Made by a program: the position numbers and the translations under genes. This document shows, piece after piece, positions 1 through 6,264 of a stretch of 7,837 bases of DNA. Source of the stretch: Acidobacteriota bacterium (GTDB taxonomy: Bacteria > Acidobacteriota > UBA6911 > JACQSX01); contig JACQGG010000064.1 of the NCBI GenBank assembly GCA_016199665.1, forward strand, positions 1 to 7,837. The letters run 5' to 3'. A model generated the notes under the pieces. That model was not told the DNA's origin and did not search any database. It was given only the letters and a program-made list of their open reading frames with translations. Every line of letters begins with the position of its first letter. Position 1 is the stretch's first letter.

Positions 1-37
1 GAACCGCGCTTGGACGGAAATTGGGAGAACTTTTCCG

Positions 38-272
38 CCGGCCCCTGCCGGGGCCGGGTTGCATTACGGGGAATCGTCTTCCAGGGGCTCGCGCAGAAAG
101 CGCGCTCGCCCCTGGCTACATTCCTGCCGGCCCTGCCGGGCCGGCTTCAGCCCCGCCAGATCGATCGCTATATTGAGACAAACTCCACACAGGGGAATGC
201 CCTGCCGGGCAAGCTTCAGCCACGGCAACTCGGATGGCCCTGTCTGAGCCAGTTTGAGTGGGCCTGCCGGTG
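38..272. repeat. REP-like hairpin cluster with a conserved TGCC loop
   Basis: Three GC-rich inverted repeats share the same four-base loop. Bases 38-45 (CCGGCCCC) pair with 50-57 around TGCC. Bases 126-133 (GCCGGCCC) pair with 138-145 around TGCC. Bases 198-202 (TGCCC) pair with 207-211 around TGCC. A fourth, degenerate copy (CCTGCCGG) lies at 263-270. Copies two and three continue into the same flank containing GCTTCAGCC; 131-158 and 200-227 match at 24 of 28 positions. No U-tract follows any of them, so they are not intrinsic terminators. They resemble repetitive extragenic palindromes, which are usually dispersed by RAYT-type transposases, but no transposase is visible here. The repeat makes short open frames across this stretch look similar to each other; none of these is credible as a gene. 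Confidence 0.7.
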
Positions 273-408
273 TCGCGAACGCATCAAGGTTCCACAACCC
301 GACAATGCTGCTATCGTCTTGCGCCGCTCGCTGCATCGACGAAGCCAGACTCACGAATCCCTGTCAAAGGATCGGCGTGAAGAGGGTCTTCGGGCCTTGC
401 CGCCGCAT
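262..408 (-). pseudogene. Decayed 5' fragment of a putative secreted protein gene
   Basis: Read leftward from the ATG at 408-406, the frame gives MRRQGPKTLFTPIL, then a TGA at 366-364, then continues in the same frame as QGFVSLASSMQRAAQ and DDSSIVGLWN (to about 289). A basic start, a hydrophobic stretch, a polar AAQ-like end and a mature start of the SIVGLW type are the layout of a Sec signal peptide followed by a secreted domain. From memory, secreted hypothetical proteins of acidobacteria often begin their mature part this way; I could not check this. The frame soon runs into the REP-like repeats (from about 272 leftward) and has no domain body, so the gene appears both stopped and truncated. 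No good ribosome binding site precedes the ATG. It could also be chance open sequence; confidence is low to moderate. Confidence 0.35.
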
Positions 409-648
409 GCGGAACGGGAGACGGTCGTCGTCAAGTGAAGCGGAGCAGTCTGCTGCTGCACTTGCGCAAGTACGGGTCACCTTGAGTCTACCCAGTTCCC
501 TTGCCGTCACCTCATTTCGATCCTCTTTCACTTTGTTCCGCTTCCAAATATGGATGGGGAGTTGTACTCAAAAGAGGAATTTTCTAATAGAATTTCAGCC
601 CACTCCCAAGACGCGAAATTGCGGCCTTCCCTGCGTCCGACCGCACCC
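409..648. other. Gene-free stretch left of the terminator
   Basis: No convincing coding sequence is visible on either strand. The part around 540-600 is more A/T-rich than its surroundings. On the plus strand it contains TTGTAC (562-567), then, after 17 bases, TAATAG (585-590), overlapped by TAGAAT (588-593), which matches the TATAAT consensus at five of six positions. If this is a promoter, a transcript would start near 600 and reach the terminator at 649-679 after roughly 80 bases. TGCGG (620-624) could pair with CCGCA (641-645) within such a transcript. The promoter match is weak and this remains a suggestion. Confidence 0.3.
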
Positions 649-679
649 GCCCGCCCAAAAAAGCGGCGGGCTTGTTTTT
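649..679 (+). terminator. Intrinsic terminator facing rightward
   Basis: GCCCGCC (649-655) pairs perfectly with GGCGGGC (665-671) across a nine-base A-rich loop, and TTGTTTTT follows directly (672-679). This is a classic Rho-independent terminator for transcription on the plus strand. Read on the minus strand the same stem has an A-rich tract before it and GGGTGCGG after it, so it is a poor terminator for rtcB, which ends at 713. It therefore implies, or guards against, a transcript arriving from the left. Confidence 0.75.
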
Positions 680-712
680 AATTTGGGAGACGCGCAGATT
701 TTCCTTAAAAGA

Positions 713-2149
713 TCACCCCTTGATCACCCCGATCGGCTTGAATCGGGCAACTTTTCGGCTGATACCGGCCTCTTCCATGACATCGACCACCTGGGACACG
801 TTTTTGTAGGCGTGCGGCATTTCTTCGGCCAGCGTGTGCCGGCCGTAAGACATCACGGTCACACCCTGGTCCTGCATTTCCTGAACCAGGTTCCGCCCGC
901 GGCTTACTTTCTTTGACTGAGTACGGGACATGACCCGGCCGGCGCCGTGGCAGGTGCTTCCGAAAGTCTTTTCCATGGCGGCTGCCGTTCCCATCAGGAG
1001 GTATGAGCCGCGGCCCATGTCGCCGGGAATCAGCACCGGCTGCCCCAGATCACGATACGCGGCGGGCACCTCGGGTCGATCCGGGCCGAAAGCTCGAGTG
1101 GCGCCCTTGCGGTGCACACAGAGTTGCTCTGTCCTTCCTTCGACAGAGTGGGTTTCCATTTTTGCAATGTTATGGCAGACGTCGTAGACGAGGCGGCACT
1201 GAAGCTGGCGCGGTGAAATGCCGAGAGCCTGCAGGAAACTCCGTTCCGCCAGCGCCATCATGACCTGGCGATTGCACCAGGCGAAATTGGCCGCCGCAGC
1301 CATCGCGCCCAGATAGGCTCCCCCTTCCTCGGACTGGATGGGAGCGCAGGCCAGTTGCCGGTCGGGCAGCGTGATCTGATACCGGCGCATCGCCTTCTCC
1401 ATCAGCTCCAGGTAATCTTCGCAGACCTGGTAGCCAAGGCCTCGGGAACCGGAGTGAATGACAAAAGCGATCCCGTCCTGCTGCAGGCCGCATCGCTCGG
1501 CGGCTTCCGGCCAGAAGATTTCCTCCACCCGATCTATCTCAAGAAAATGGTTTCCGGAACCGAGAGTGCCGAGCTGTCTGGCCCCCCTCTCGACGGCGAC
1601 GTCGCTGACGCGGGACGGATCCGACGCGGAAAGCATCCCCTGTTCTTCCATCGTCTCCAGGTCCGGCGCGCTCCCGTAGCCGTTCTCAACGGCCCATCGA
1701 GCGCCGTGCTTTAAGACCTGATGCACGTCCTGGCGGGTGAGTTTGGGAATGGCGCCGCCCATTCCCACGCCGCAGGGGATGGCGCCGAAGAGAGCTCCCA
1801 CCAGGTCGGGGAGCTTCGCTTTCACTTGCGCGAAGGCCAGACCGGTCCGCACCAGGCGGACGCCGCAGTTGATGTCGTAGCCGACTCCGCCTGGCGAAAT
1901 GACGCCGTCGCCGGCGCGCAGGGCGGCGACGCCCCCAATGGGAAATCCGTAGCCCCAGTGAATGTCGGGCATCGCCAGCGAATACCCGACAATGCCGGGC
2001 AGGTGCGCCACATTGGCGACCTGCGTCAGGCACGGATCCTCGCGCAACTGCTGCATCATCGCCGCGCTGGCGTAGATCCGGCCCGGGACGCGCATGTTGC
2101 CCTGTCGCTGGATTTCCCAGAGATGGGTGTCGATTTGCTTGAGCTCCAT
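713..2149 (-). CDS. rtcB: RNA-splicing ligase RtcB (3'-phosphate RNA ligase)
   Basis: RtcB joins RNA 3'-phosphate or 2',3'-cyclic-phosphate ends to 5'-hydroxyl ends, using GTP and Mn2+ through a covalent histidine-guanylate. The 478-residue protein has the family's usual length and every expected signature. These are YDINCG with metal ligand Cys95, GSGNH with Asn200 and His201, HSGSRG with His232, YDVCHN with His326, and CHGAGR with His401 as the guanylylated nucleophile by analogy with the Pyrococcus enzyme. The N-terminal MPDIHWGYGFPIGG block is also typical. The ATG at 2149 is preceded by AGGA (2158-2155) with a five-base spacer, which supports this start. It lies 142 bases downstream of archease and is most likely co-transcribed with it, although a repeat element fills the gap. 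In bacteria the role is RNA repair (tRNA or rRNA breaks) or tRNA ligation; the substrate here is unknown. No RtcA or RtcR is visible. Confidence 0.97.
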   Translation of the reverse strand: MELKQIDTHLWEIQRQGNMRVPGRIYASAAMMQQLREDPCLTQVANVAHLPGIVGYSLAMPDIHWGYGFPIGGVAALRAGDGVISPGGVGYDINCGVRLVRTGLAFAQVKAKLPDLVGALFGAIPCGVGMGGAIPKLTRQDVHQVLKHGARWAVENGYGSAPDLETMEEQGMLSASDPSRVSDVAVERGARQLGTLGSGNHFLEIDRVEEIFWPEAAERCGLQQDGIAFVIHSGSRGLGYQVCEDYLELMEKAMRRYQITLPDRQLACAPIQSEEGGAYLGAMAAAANFAWCNRQVMMALAERSFLQALGISPRQLQCRLVYDVCHNIAKMETHSVEGRTEQLCVHRKGATRAFGPDRPEVPAAYRDLGQPVLIPGDMGRGSYLLMGTAAAMEKTFGSTCHGAGRVMSRTQSKKVSRGRNLVQEMQDQGVTVMSYGRHTLAEEMPHAYKNVSQVVDVMEEAGISRKVARFKPIGVIKG

Positions 2150-2165
2150 GGAGTTCCTGGCCGTC

Positions 2166-2286
2166 GGCGGTCGCCTACTCTAGCAGCCGTCGGCTGTCAG
2201 CTTTCAGTCGTCAGCTAAGTGCTGATTCCTGATCGCCGACCGCCGACTGCTGATGGCTGACCGCCGACCGCTGATAGGCGACCGCC
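2166..2286. repeat. Degenerate 7-bp tandem array bounded by 12-bp inverted repeats
   Basis: Between archease and rtcB lies a run of heptamers. On the plus strand the consensus is NGCYGAY, with eight clear units from 2220 to 2275 (for example CGCCGAC, TGCTGAT, GGCTGAC) and about five more degenerate ones from 2185 to 2219. The array is enclosed by a perfect inverted repeat: GGCGGTCGCCTA at 2166-2177 and TAGGCGACCGCC at 2275-2286. A smaller palindrome, CAGCCG-T-CGGCTG, lies at 2184-2196. The element begins eight bases beyond the rtcB Shine-Dalgarno sequence and ends six bases from the archease stop codon, so it fills almost the whole spacer. It encodes nothing credible. It may be a small non-autonomous repeat or a slippage-generated array. 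Confidence 0.7.
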
Positions 2287-2291
2287 CCGTT

Positions 2292-2744
2292 TCACACATC
2301 GAACACGACTTCCGCCTGCCAGCCTGAGTCCATCTTAGCAACTTTCAAAGCGTGCAGCGTCACTCCTTTAATCTCGGTGTAGAAGGTGTGGACAGCGGGA
2401 TCGAACCTGCCTCCCAGGACTCTGGCGGTACAGCCATCAGGCGTGACCTGGACTTGAAATCTGACGGGGAAAAAGGCGCGCAAATTGAACTCCCGCAGCA
2501 GGCGCTTCAGCCAGGCGACCAGCCGCTCGTCATCGCTCACCGCCGTCCTGGGCGTGTCGTGTGACATGAAGGCGCCGGGGGGGATCTCGATGTTAAGTTC
2601 GCGCAGTTCGGAAGCGGGGAAGTCGGCGCGGCCCATCAGGGAAAACATCCCTTGTGCGGCGTGCTCGAGCAGCTCTGCCTTGCTGCGTCCGAAGACGCGC
2701 AGCCCCAAGTCCGCAGTGTGTTCCATCTGCTCGAATTTTTTCAT
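2292..2744 (-). CDS. Archease, activator of the RtcB ligase
   Basis: Archease is a small metal-binding protein that speeds guanylylation of RtcB and lets it turn over many times. The 150-residue product begins MKKFEQMEHTAD; the HTAD motif (His9 to Asp12) is a family hallmark. It ends GWQAEVVFDV, the characteristic C-terminus whose Asp149 is expected to take part in metal binding. The frame is open nine codons further upstream to a TTG at 2771. Homology to the usual start favours the ATG at 2744, but neither site has a convincing Shine-Dalgarno sequence, so the start is uncertain. It sits directly upstream of rtcB and 66 bases downstream of the coiled-coil gene, all in one direction. Adjacent archease and rtcB genes are a known arrangement in bacteria and archaea and support a shared function. 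Confidence 0.93.
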   Translation of the reverse strand: MKKFEQMEHTADLGLRVFGRSKAELLEHAAQGMFSLMGRADFPASELRELNIEIPPGAFMSHDTPRTAVSDDERLVAWLKRLLREFNLRAFFPVRFQVQVTPDGCTARVLGGRFDPAVHTFYTEIKGVTLHALKVAKMDSGWQAEVVFDV

Positions 2745-2810
2745 GCAGATGCTGTGTTGGCCTGGAACCAAGGTCTCGAGCGTTCTGGCCGGGCCGCCGG
2801 TGTTGCACTC

Positions 2811-3134
2811 CTACCCGCGCTTACCGTTGGAAAAATACCGCTCCACGACGGCAATGAGGATATTCAGGCGCTCGTCGGTGCGCTGCTGGGCTGCCGCCAG
2901 CCGCTGGATGCTCTCATCGCTGCGGCGCTGCCACTCGGCGACCTGGCCAAACCGCTCTTCAGTCCGGCGCGCGAAATCTTCCATGAAGCGCGCGGTCCGC
3001 AGAAGATAGTCGCCGAGCTGCTCGACGCGCTGGCTGAGCTGGAACAATTGCCCGGATGTCTGAGTCTGGCTTTGCGCCAGAAACTCCATCTGCCGCTCGA
3101 TGCGCTCCAATCGTTCCTCGGGAGTCATCGGCAT
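2811..3134 (-). CDS. Small coiled-coil protein of unknown function
   Basis: This 107-residue protein is rich in Glu, Gln, Arg and Leu, has no cysteine, and shows heptad-like spacing of Leu, Ile, Met, Phe and Val from about residue 8 to 88, so a long coiled coil is likely. A hydrophobic C-terminal patch, LNILIAVVERYF (residues 90-101), precedes a basic tail, NGKRG. There is no signal peptide or clear membrane segment. Similar short coiled-coil proteins ending in an L(N/A)xLIxVVERY-type motif occur, from memory, as hypothetical proteins in acidobacteria; no function is known to me. Translation could start at the first ATG (3134) or at the third codon, also ATG (3128), giving MTPEERLERIE; neither has a well-placed Shine-Dalgarno sequence. 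It lies between gcvPB and archease, so an accessory role in RNA repair is possible but unproven. Confidence 0.8.
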   Translation of the reverse strand: MPMTPEERLERIERQMEFLAQSQTQTSGQLFQLSQRVEQLGDYLLRTARFMEDFARRTEERFGQVAEWQRRSDESIQRLAAAQQRTDERLNILIAVVERYFSNGKRG

Positions 3135-3163
3135 ATATTAACCCAGTCTCCGGCAGGTGGAAA
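3135..3163 (-). promoter_or_regulatory. Candidate sigma-70-like promoter before the coiled-coil gene
   Basis: Reading leftward, TTTCCA (3163-3158; four of six matches to TTGACA) is followed after exactly 17 bases by TAATAT (3140-3135; four of six matches to TATAAT). The usual six-base distance to the start site would place transcription at about 3128, which is the A of the second in-frame ATG of the coiled-coil gene. The missing Shine-Dalgarno sequence fits a leaderless message. Both boxes are only partial matches, so confidence is low. Confidence 0.3.
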
Positions 3164-3340
3164 CGTGAAAGGGGCAAGAGAAGCGCTGCGTCACCCGGTA
3201 TCGACAATCCTCTCTCTTTAGTCCAGCCGATCCCCGGCGCAGCCGTGTGCATCATAGGGGCCGAAGGCGCCCACCCCATGGTTTCGGGCGTTTCAATCCG
3301 GGGTTTCTCGTTCGCGAAGCGAGTCGCACCCGATGATCGA
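3164..3340. other. Spacer between gcvPB and the coiled-coil gene
   Basis: No gene is supported here. Two possible hairpins are visible. CTCGTTCGCGAAGCGAG (3307-3323) can form a short stem. CAT-A-GGGG (3253-3260) can pair with CCCCATG (3274-3280) with one bulged A, enclosing the palindrome GGCGCC. Neither is followed by a U-tract on the minus strand, so there is no clear terminator after gcvPB and read-through into the next gene is possible. Confidence 0.4.
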
Positions 3341-4861
3341 TCAATCTCCGGCCCTGGCAGCTTCCCGTGGGGTCTTGTCCTGTTCCGGCGCCCTCCGCCA
3401 CCGCAGCACCGTCTGGCGGGCGGCGCGCGTCTCATCCAGCCGCCGCAGCTTGGTCGTGTGAGGGGCCGTGACCACGATTTCGGGATTTTCCTCCGCTTCC
3501 CGCAGGATCGACTGCATGGCCTCCACGAAGGCGTCCAGTTCCTGAAGCCCCTCGCTCTCGGTCGGCTCGATCATGAGGGCGCCGGGCACGATCAGAGGGA
3601 AATAAATGGTCGGCGGGTGGAATCCGAAATCCATGAGGCGCTTGGCGAGGTCCAGTGTCTTGACTCCTTTCTTGGTTTGAAGCTTGTCGGAAAAGACGAC
3701 TTCATGAAAGGAATCCTGCCGGTAGGGGAGATCCAGCAGCCCCTGGAGGCGGTGTCGGAGATAGTTGGCGTTGAGGACTGCAGTTTCGGAAATCTCCTTC
3801 AGGCCAGCGCCGCCACAGGAGAGAATATAGCCAAGAGCCCGGGCGTGCATCCCGAAATTTCCCATGAAGGCGCGAACGCGTCCAATACTCTGCGGGCGAT
3901 TGAAGTCCAAACAGTACGTGCCATCCTGCTTTTTGGCCGCCAGCGGCACGGGAAGAAAAGGCTCCAGGCGGCGGCTCACCGCCACCGGCCCGGCGCCCGG
4001 CCCGCCGCCTCCGTGAGGCGTGCTGAAAGTCTTGTGAAGGTTCAGGTGCATCACATCCACGCCCATCTCTCCCGGGCGGGTATATCCCATCAACGCATTG
4101 AAGTTGGCGCCATCCATATACAGCAGCGCATCTTTTTCGTGCAGCAGGTCGGCGATTTCCCGGATGCGCCGTTCAAAGATCCCCAGCGTGTTCGGGTTGG
4201 TCAGCATCAGGCAGGCAACGTCGTCATGGAGCGCCTCCCGGAACTTGTCGAAGTCAACACGCCCGTCCGCATTGGAGGGAATGGATCGGACCTGGTAGCC
4301 GGCAATGGCCGCGCTGGCGGGATTGGTTCCGTGGGCGCTGTCGGGGATCAGCACAAACTTGCGTCTTTGATTCCTGGAATTGTGATAAGCGCGCGCCATC
4401 AGGATGCCGGTCAGTTCTCCGTGCGCGCCGGCCGCCGGCTGAAGCGAAACGCCGGCCATTCCGGTGATCTCCCGCAGGATCTGCTGCAGTTCAAACTGAA
4501 TCTGCAGGTTGCCCTGCGCCAGCGAATCATCCTGCAGCGGATGGCAGGCTGAAATACCGGGGATTCTCCAGAGCTTTTCGTTCAGCTTCGGATTGTATTT
4601 CATGGTGCACGATCCGAGCGGGTACATGCCGATGTCAATGTGGTAGTTCCAGGTGGAAAGGCGGGTAAAGTGGCGCACGATGTCGAATTCGGAAACCTCG
4701 GGAAAGTCGTCGATTTCATCCCGGAGCAAGGCTGGCTCCAGCGCCGAGCGCGGATCCGCGGCGGGCACATCAAGCGGCGGCAGCGAGTACGCTGTCTTTC
4801 CCGGAGTGGATCGCTCAAAAATCAGACTCTCGCGGATGTTGACAATCGGATCGGTTCGCAT
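3341..4861 (-). CDS. gcvPB: Glycine decarboxylase subunit 2 (P protein, beta)
   Basis: This is the catalytic half of the two-subunit glycine dehydrogenase (decarboxylating). It binds pyridoxal phosphate and, with GcvPA, decarboxylates glycine and loads the aminomethyl group onto lipoyl-GcvH. The 506-residue protein carries the Schiff-base lysine Lys277 in HLNLHKTFSTPHGGGGPG, the PLP-binding region YMDGANFNA (Asp250), and the typical MYPLGSCTMKYNPK block (residues 79-92). PAAGAHGE and DSAHGTNPASA follow. The last 20 or so residues are polar and poorly conserved in appearance and make it slightly long for the family. The ATG at 4861 gives the expected N-terminus. The 46-base spacer after gcvPA is largely a repeat, and no Shine-Dalgarno sequence is recognisable, which is unusual beside the strong sites of gcvPA and gcvH. 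It is the last gene of the glycine cleavage set in this window. Confidence 0.97.
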   Translation of the reverse strand: MRTDPIVNIRESLIFERSTPGKTAYSLPPLDVPAADPRSALEPALLRDEIDDFPEVSEFDIVRHFTRLSTWNYHIDIGMYPLGSCTMKYNPKLNEKLWRIPGISACHPLQDDSLAQGNLQIQFELQQILREITGMAGVSLQPAAGAHGELTGILMARAYHNSRNQRRKFVLIPDSAHGTNPASAAIAGYQVRSIPSNADGRVDFDKFREALHDDVACLMLTNPNTLGIFERRIREIADLLHEKDALLYMDGANFNALMGYTRPGEMGVDVMHLNLHKTFSTPHGGGGPGAGPVAVSRRLEPFLPVPLAAKKQDGTYCLDFNRPQSIGRVRAFMGNFGMHARALGYILSCGGAGLKEISETAVLNANYLRHRLQGLLDLPYRQDSFHEVVFSDKLQTKKGVKTLDLAKRLMDFGFHPPTIYFPLIVPGALMIEPTESEGLQELDAFVEAMQSILREAEENPEIVVTAPHTTKLRRLDETRAARQTVLRWRRAPEQDKTPREAARAGD

Positions 4862-4870
4862 TTGTTTCTG

Positions 4871-4905
4871 AAGGTTTCCAGTTTAAGGTTTCCGGCTTTC
4901 GGTCG
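4871..4905. repeat. Short 7-bp-phase repeat in the gcvPA/gcvPB spacer
   Basis: AAGGTTTCC occurs at 4871-4879 and again at 4885-4893, exactly 14 bases apart. The bases between and after fall into heptamers with a loose NNRGTTT consensus (AAGGTTT, CCAGTTT, AAGGTTT, CCGGCTT, TCGGTCG). It occupies most of the 46-base spacer and takes the place where a gcvPB ribosome binding site would be expected. Confidence 0.55.
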
Positions 4906-4907
4906 TT

Positions 4908-6263
4908 TCAGGCTGCGGTTTCGGCGGCAGACAGTATCTGAACAAACCGGTCGATTTCTTGGCGTGTGTTCTGCTCGGTGACGCACACCAGCATTTGGTT
5001 GGCCATCTCGGGGTAATCCCGGGATAGATCGTAGCCTCCGACGATACCCTCTGCGGCCAGGCGGGCGTTGATCCGGGCCACAGGCGCGCCCGCAGTGACC
5101 ACGAATTCGTTAAAGAATCTTCGACCATAGACAATCTTGTTTCCCCGGCGCTCCAGTTGATCGGCGGCGTAATGCGCCTTGCTGAAGTTCTGTTTGGCCA
5201 GTTCCTTCATGCCGTCCTTGCCCAGCGTGCACATGAAAATGCTGGACATCAACGCGCACAGCCCCTCGTTGGTGCAGATGTTGGAAGTGGCCTTTTCCCG
5301 GCGGATGTGCTGTTCTCGGGTGGCCAGCGTGAGCACAAATCCGCGCTGGCCGTCGGCGTCCACGGTCTGGCCGACAATACGGCCCGGCATGTGCCGCTTC
5401 AAGTCGTCTCGAGTGGAAAAAAATCCGGCGTAAGGTCCGCCGTAGCTGAGCGGGATCCCCAGCGCCTGCGCTTCGCCTACGCAGATGTCAGCGCCCAACG
5501 CCCCGGGCGACTGCAGCAGTCCCAGCGCGATGGGCTCGGCCACGGCCACGACCAGCATGGCGCCATGGCGGCGGGCCAGCGCTGCCGCCCGGCTCAGATC
5601 TTCAATACCCCCGAGGAAATTAGGGTACTGAACCACCAGCGCGGCGGTGGAGTCGGTCATCAGACTGGCGGCGGCATCCAGATGGGTCAATCCCTGGCTG
5701 GTGCGGGCAAGCAGGTCGATCTTCCACTCCATGTTGCGTGTGTAGGTTGAGACCACCGCGCGATACTGCGGGTGAACCAGACTGGAGAGAACAAAGTGAC
5801 GGCGCCCGCGGGTGCGCTCGGCCATCAGCAGCGCTTCAGCCAGCGCTGTACTTCCGTCATAAAGCGATGCGTTGGCGACGTCCAGGCCGGTCAACTGGCA
5901 GATCAGAGTCTGGAATTCAAAAATGCTCTGCAGCGTCCCCTGCGCCACTTCGGGCTGGTACGGTGTGTAGGCCGTGAAAAACTCAGCGCGCGAAATCAAG
6001 GCGTCGATCACCACCGGGACGAAATGATGGTAGGCGCCCGCGCCCAGGAAATACGCGTTGTCGTCGGCATGGAAATTGCGCGCGGCAAGCTCCTTGAAGA
6101 ACCGCAGCACCTCCGTCTCGGAAAGCGGTCCGGGAATATCCAGGTTCCGCTTGAGGCGAATGTTTTCCGGAATAGCCGCGAACAGTTCGTCTGTGCTGCC
6201 GCGGCCCATCGCTTGCAACATTCGCTGCTTTTCCTGCTCGGTGAGCGATAGATAGCGAAACAT
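4908..6263 (-). CDS. gcvPA: Glycine decarboxylase subunit 1 (P protein, alpha)
   Basis: This is the N-terminal-half subunit of the split P protein. It pairs with GcvPB in a heterotetramer and helps form the active site, but it has the PLP fold without the catalytic lysine. The 451-residue product has the expected length. Its signatures are FLGAGAYHHFVP (residues 72-83), AYTPYQPEVAQGTLQ (98-112), NASLYDGSTALAEA (131-144), SYGGPYAGFF (273-282) and REQHIRREKATSNICTN (316-332). The ATG at 6263 is preceded by a perfect AGGAGG (6278-6273) with a nine-base spacer, lying inside the end of gcvH. Only one base separates the gcvH stop from this start, so the two are almost certainly translationally coupled. 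The next gene, gcvPB, begins 46 bases after the stop. Confidence 0.97.
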   Translation of the reverse strand: MFRYLSLTEQEKQRMLQAMGRGSTDELFAAIPENIRLKRNLDIPGPLSETEVLRFFKELAARNFHADDNAYFLGAGAYHHFVPVVIDALISRAEFFTAYTPYQPEVAQGTLQSIFEFQTLICQLTGLDVANASLYDGSTALAEALLMAERTRGRRHFVLSSLVHPQYRAVVSTYTRNMEWKIDLLARTSQGLTHLDAAASLMTDSTAALVVQYPNFLGGIEDLSRAAALARRHGAMLVVAVAEPIALGLLQSPGALGADICVGEAQALGIPLSYGGPYAGFFSTRDDLKRHMPGRIVGQTVDADGQRGFVLTLATREQHIRREKATSNICTNEGLCALMSSIFMCTLGKDGMKELAKQNFSKAHYAADQLERRGNKIVYGRRFFNEFVVTAGAPVARINARLAAEGIVGGYDLSRDYPEMANQMLVCVTEQNTRQEIDRFVQILSAAETAA

Positions 6264-6264
6264 A

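Noticed and set aside
364..366. In-frame TGA as a selenocysteine codon
   Set aside because: It sits within a putative signal peptide, no SECIS-like hairpin was apparent directly after it, and the downstream frame soon degenerates into repeats; a nonsense mutation is simpler.
10..438. Open plus-strand frame of 142 codons with an internally repeated LPG(R/K)LQPRQ segment
   Set aside because: The repeated peptide is the in-frame translation of the REP-like DNA repeat (copies 69 bases apart, a multiple of three). There is no ribosome site or family resemblance.
254..916. Open plus-strand frame of 220 codons
   Set aside because: It runs through the terminator hairpin and into the antisense of rtcB, with no recognisable domain; it is a by-product of GC-rich sequence.
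2185..2275. Heptamer array as a CRISPR array
   Set aside because: The units are contiguous 7-mers with no spacers or 25-40 base repeats, and no cas genes are present.
2745..2771. TTG start for archease, adding nine residues
   Set aside because: The added residues are not part of the usual archease N-terminus, which begins just before the HTAD motif, and the TTG has no better ribosome site.
3307..3323. Hairpin after gcvPB as an operon terminator
   Set aside because: The stem is short and imperfect, and on the minus strand it is followed by GAAACCCC-like sequence rather than a U-tract.
3056..4552. Long open plus-strand frame (498 codons)
   Set aside because: It is the antisense of gcvPB and of the coiled-coil gene's 5' end. 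The minus-strand frames carry clear family motifs and this one does not.
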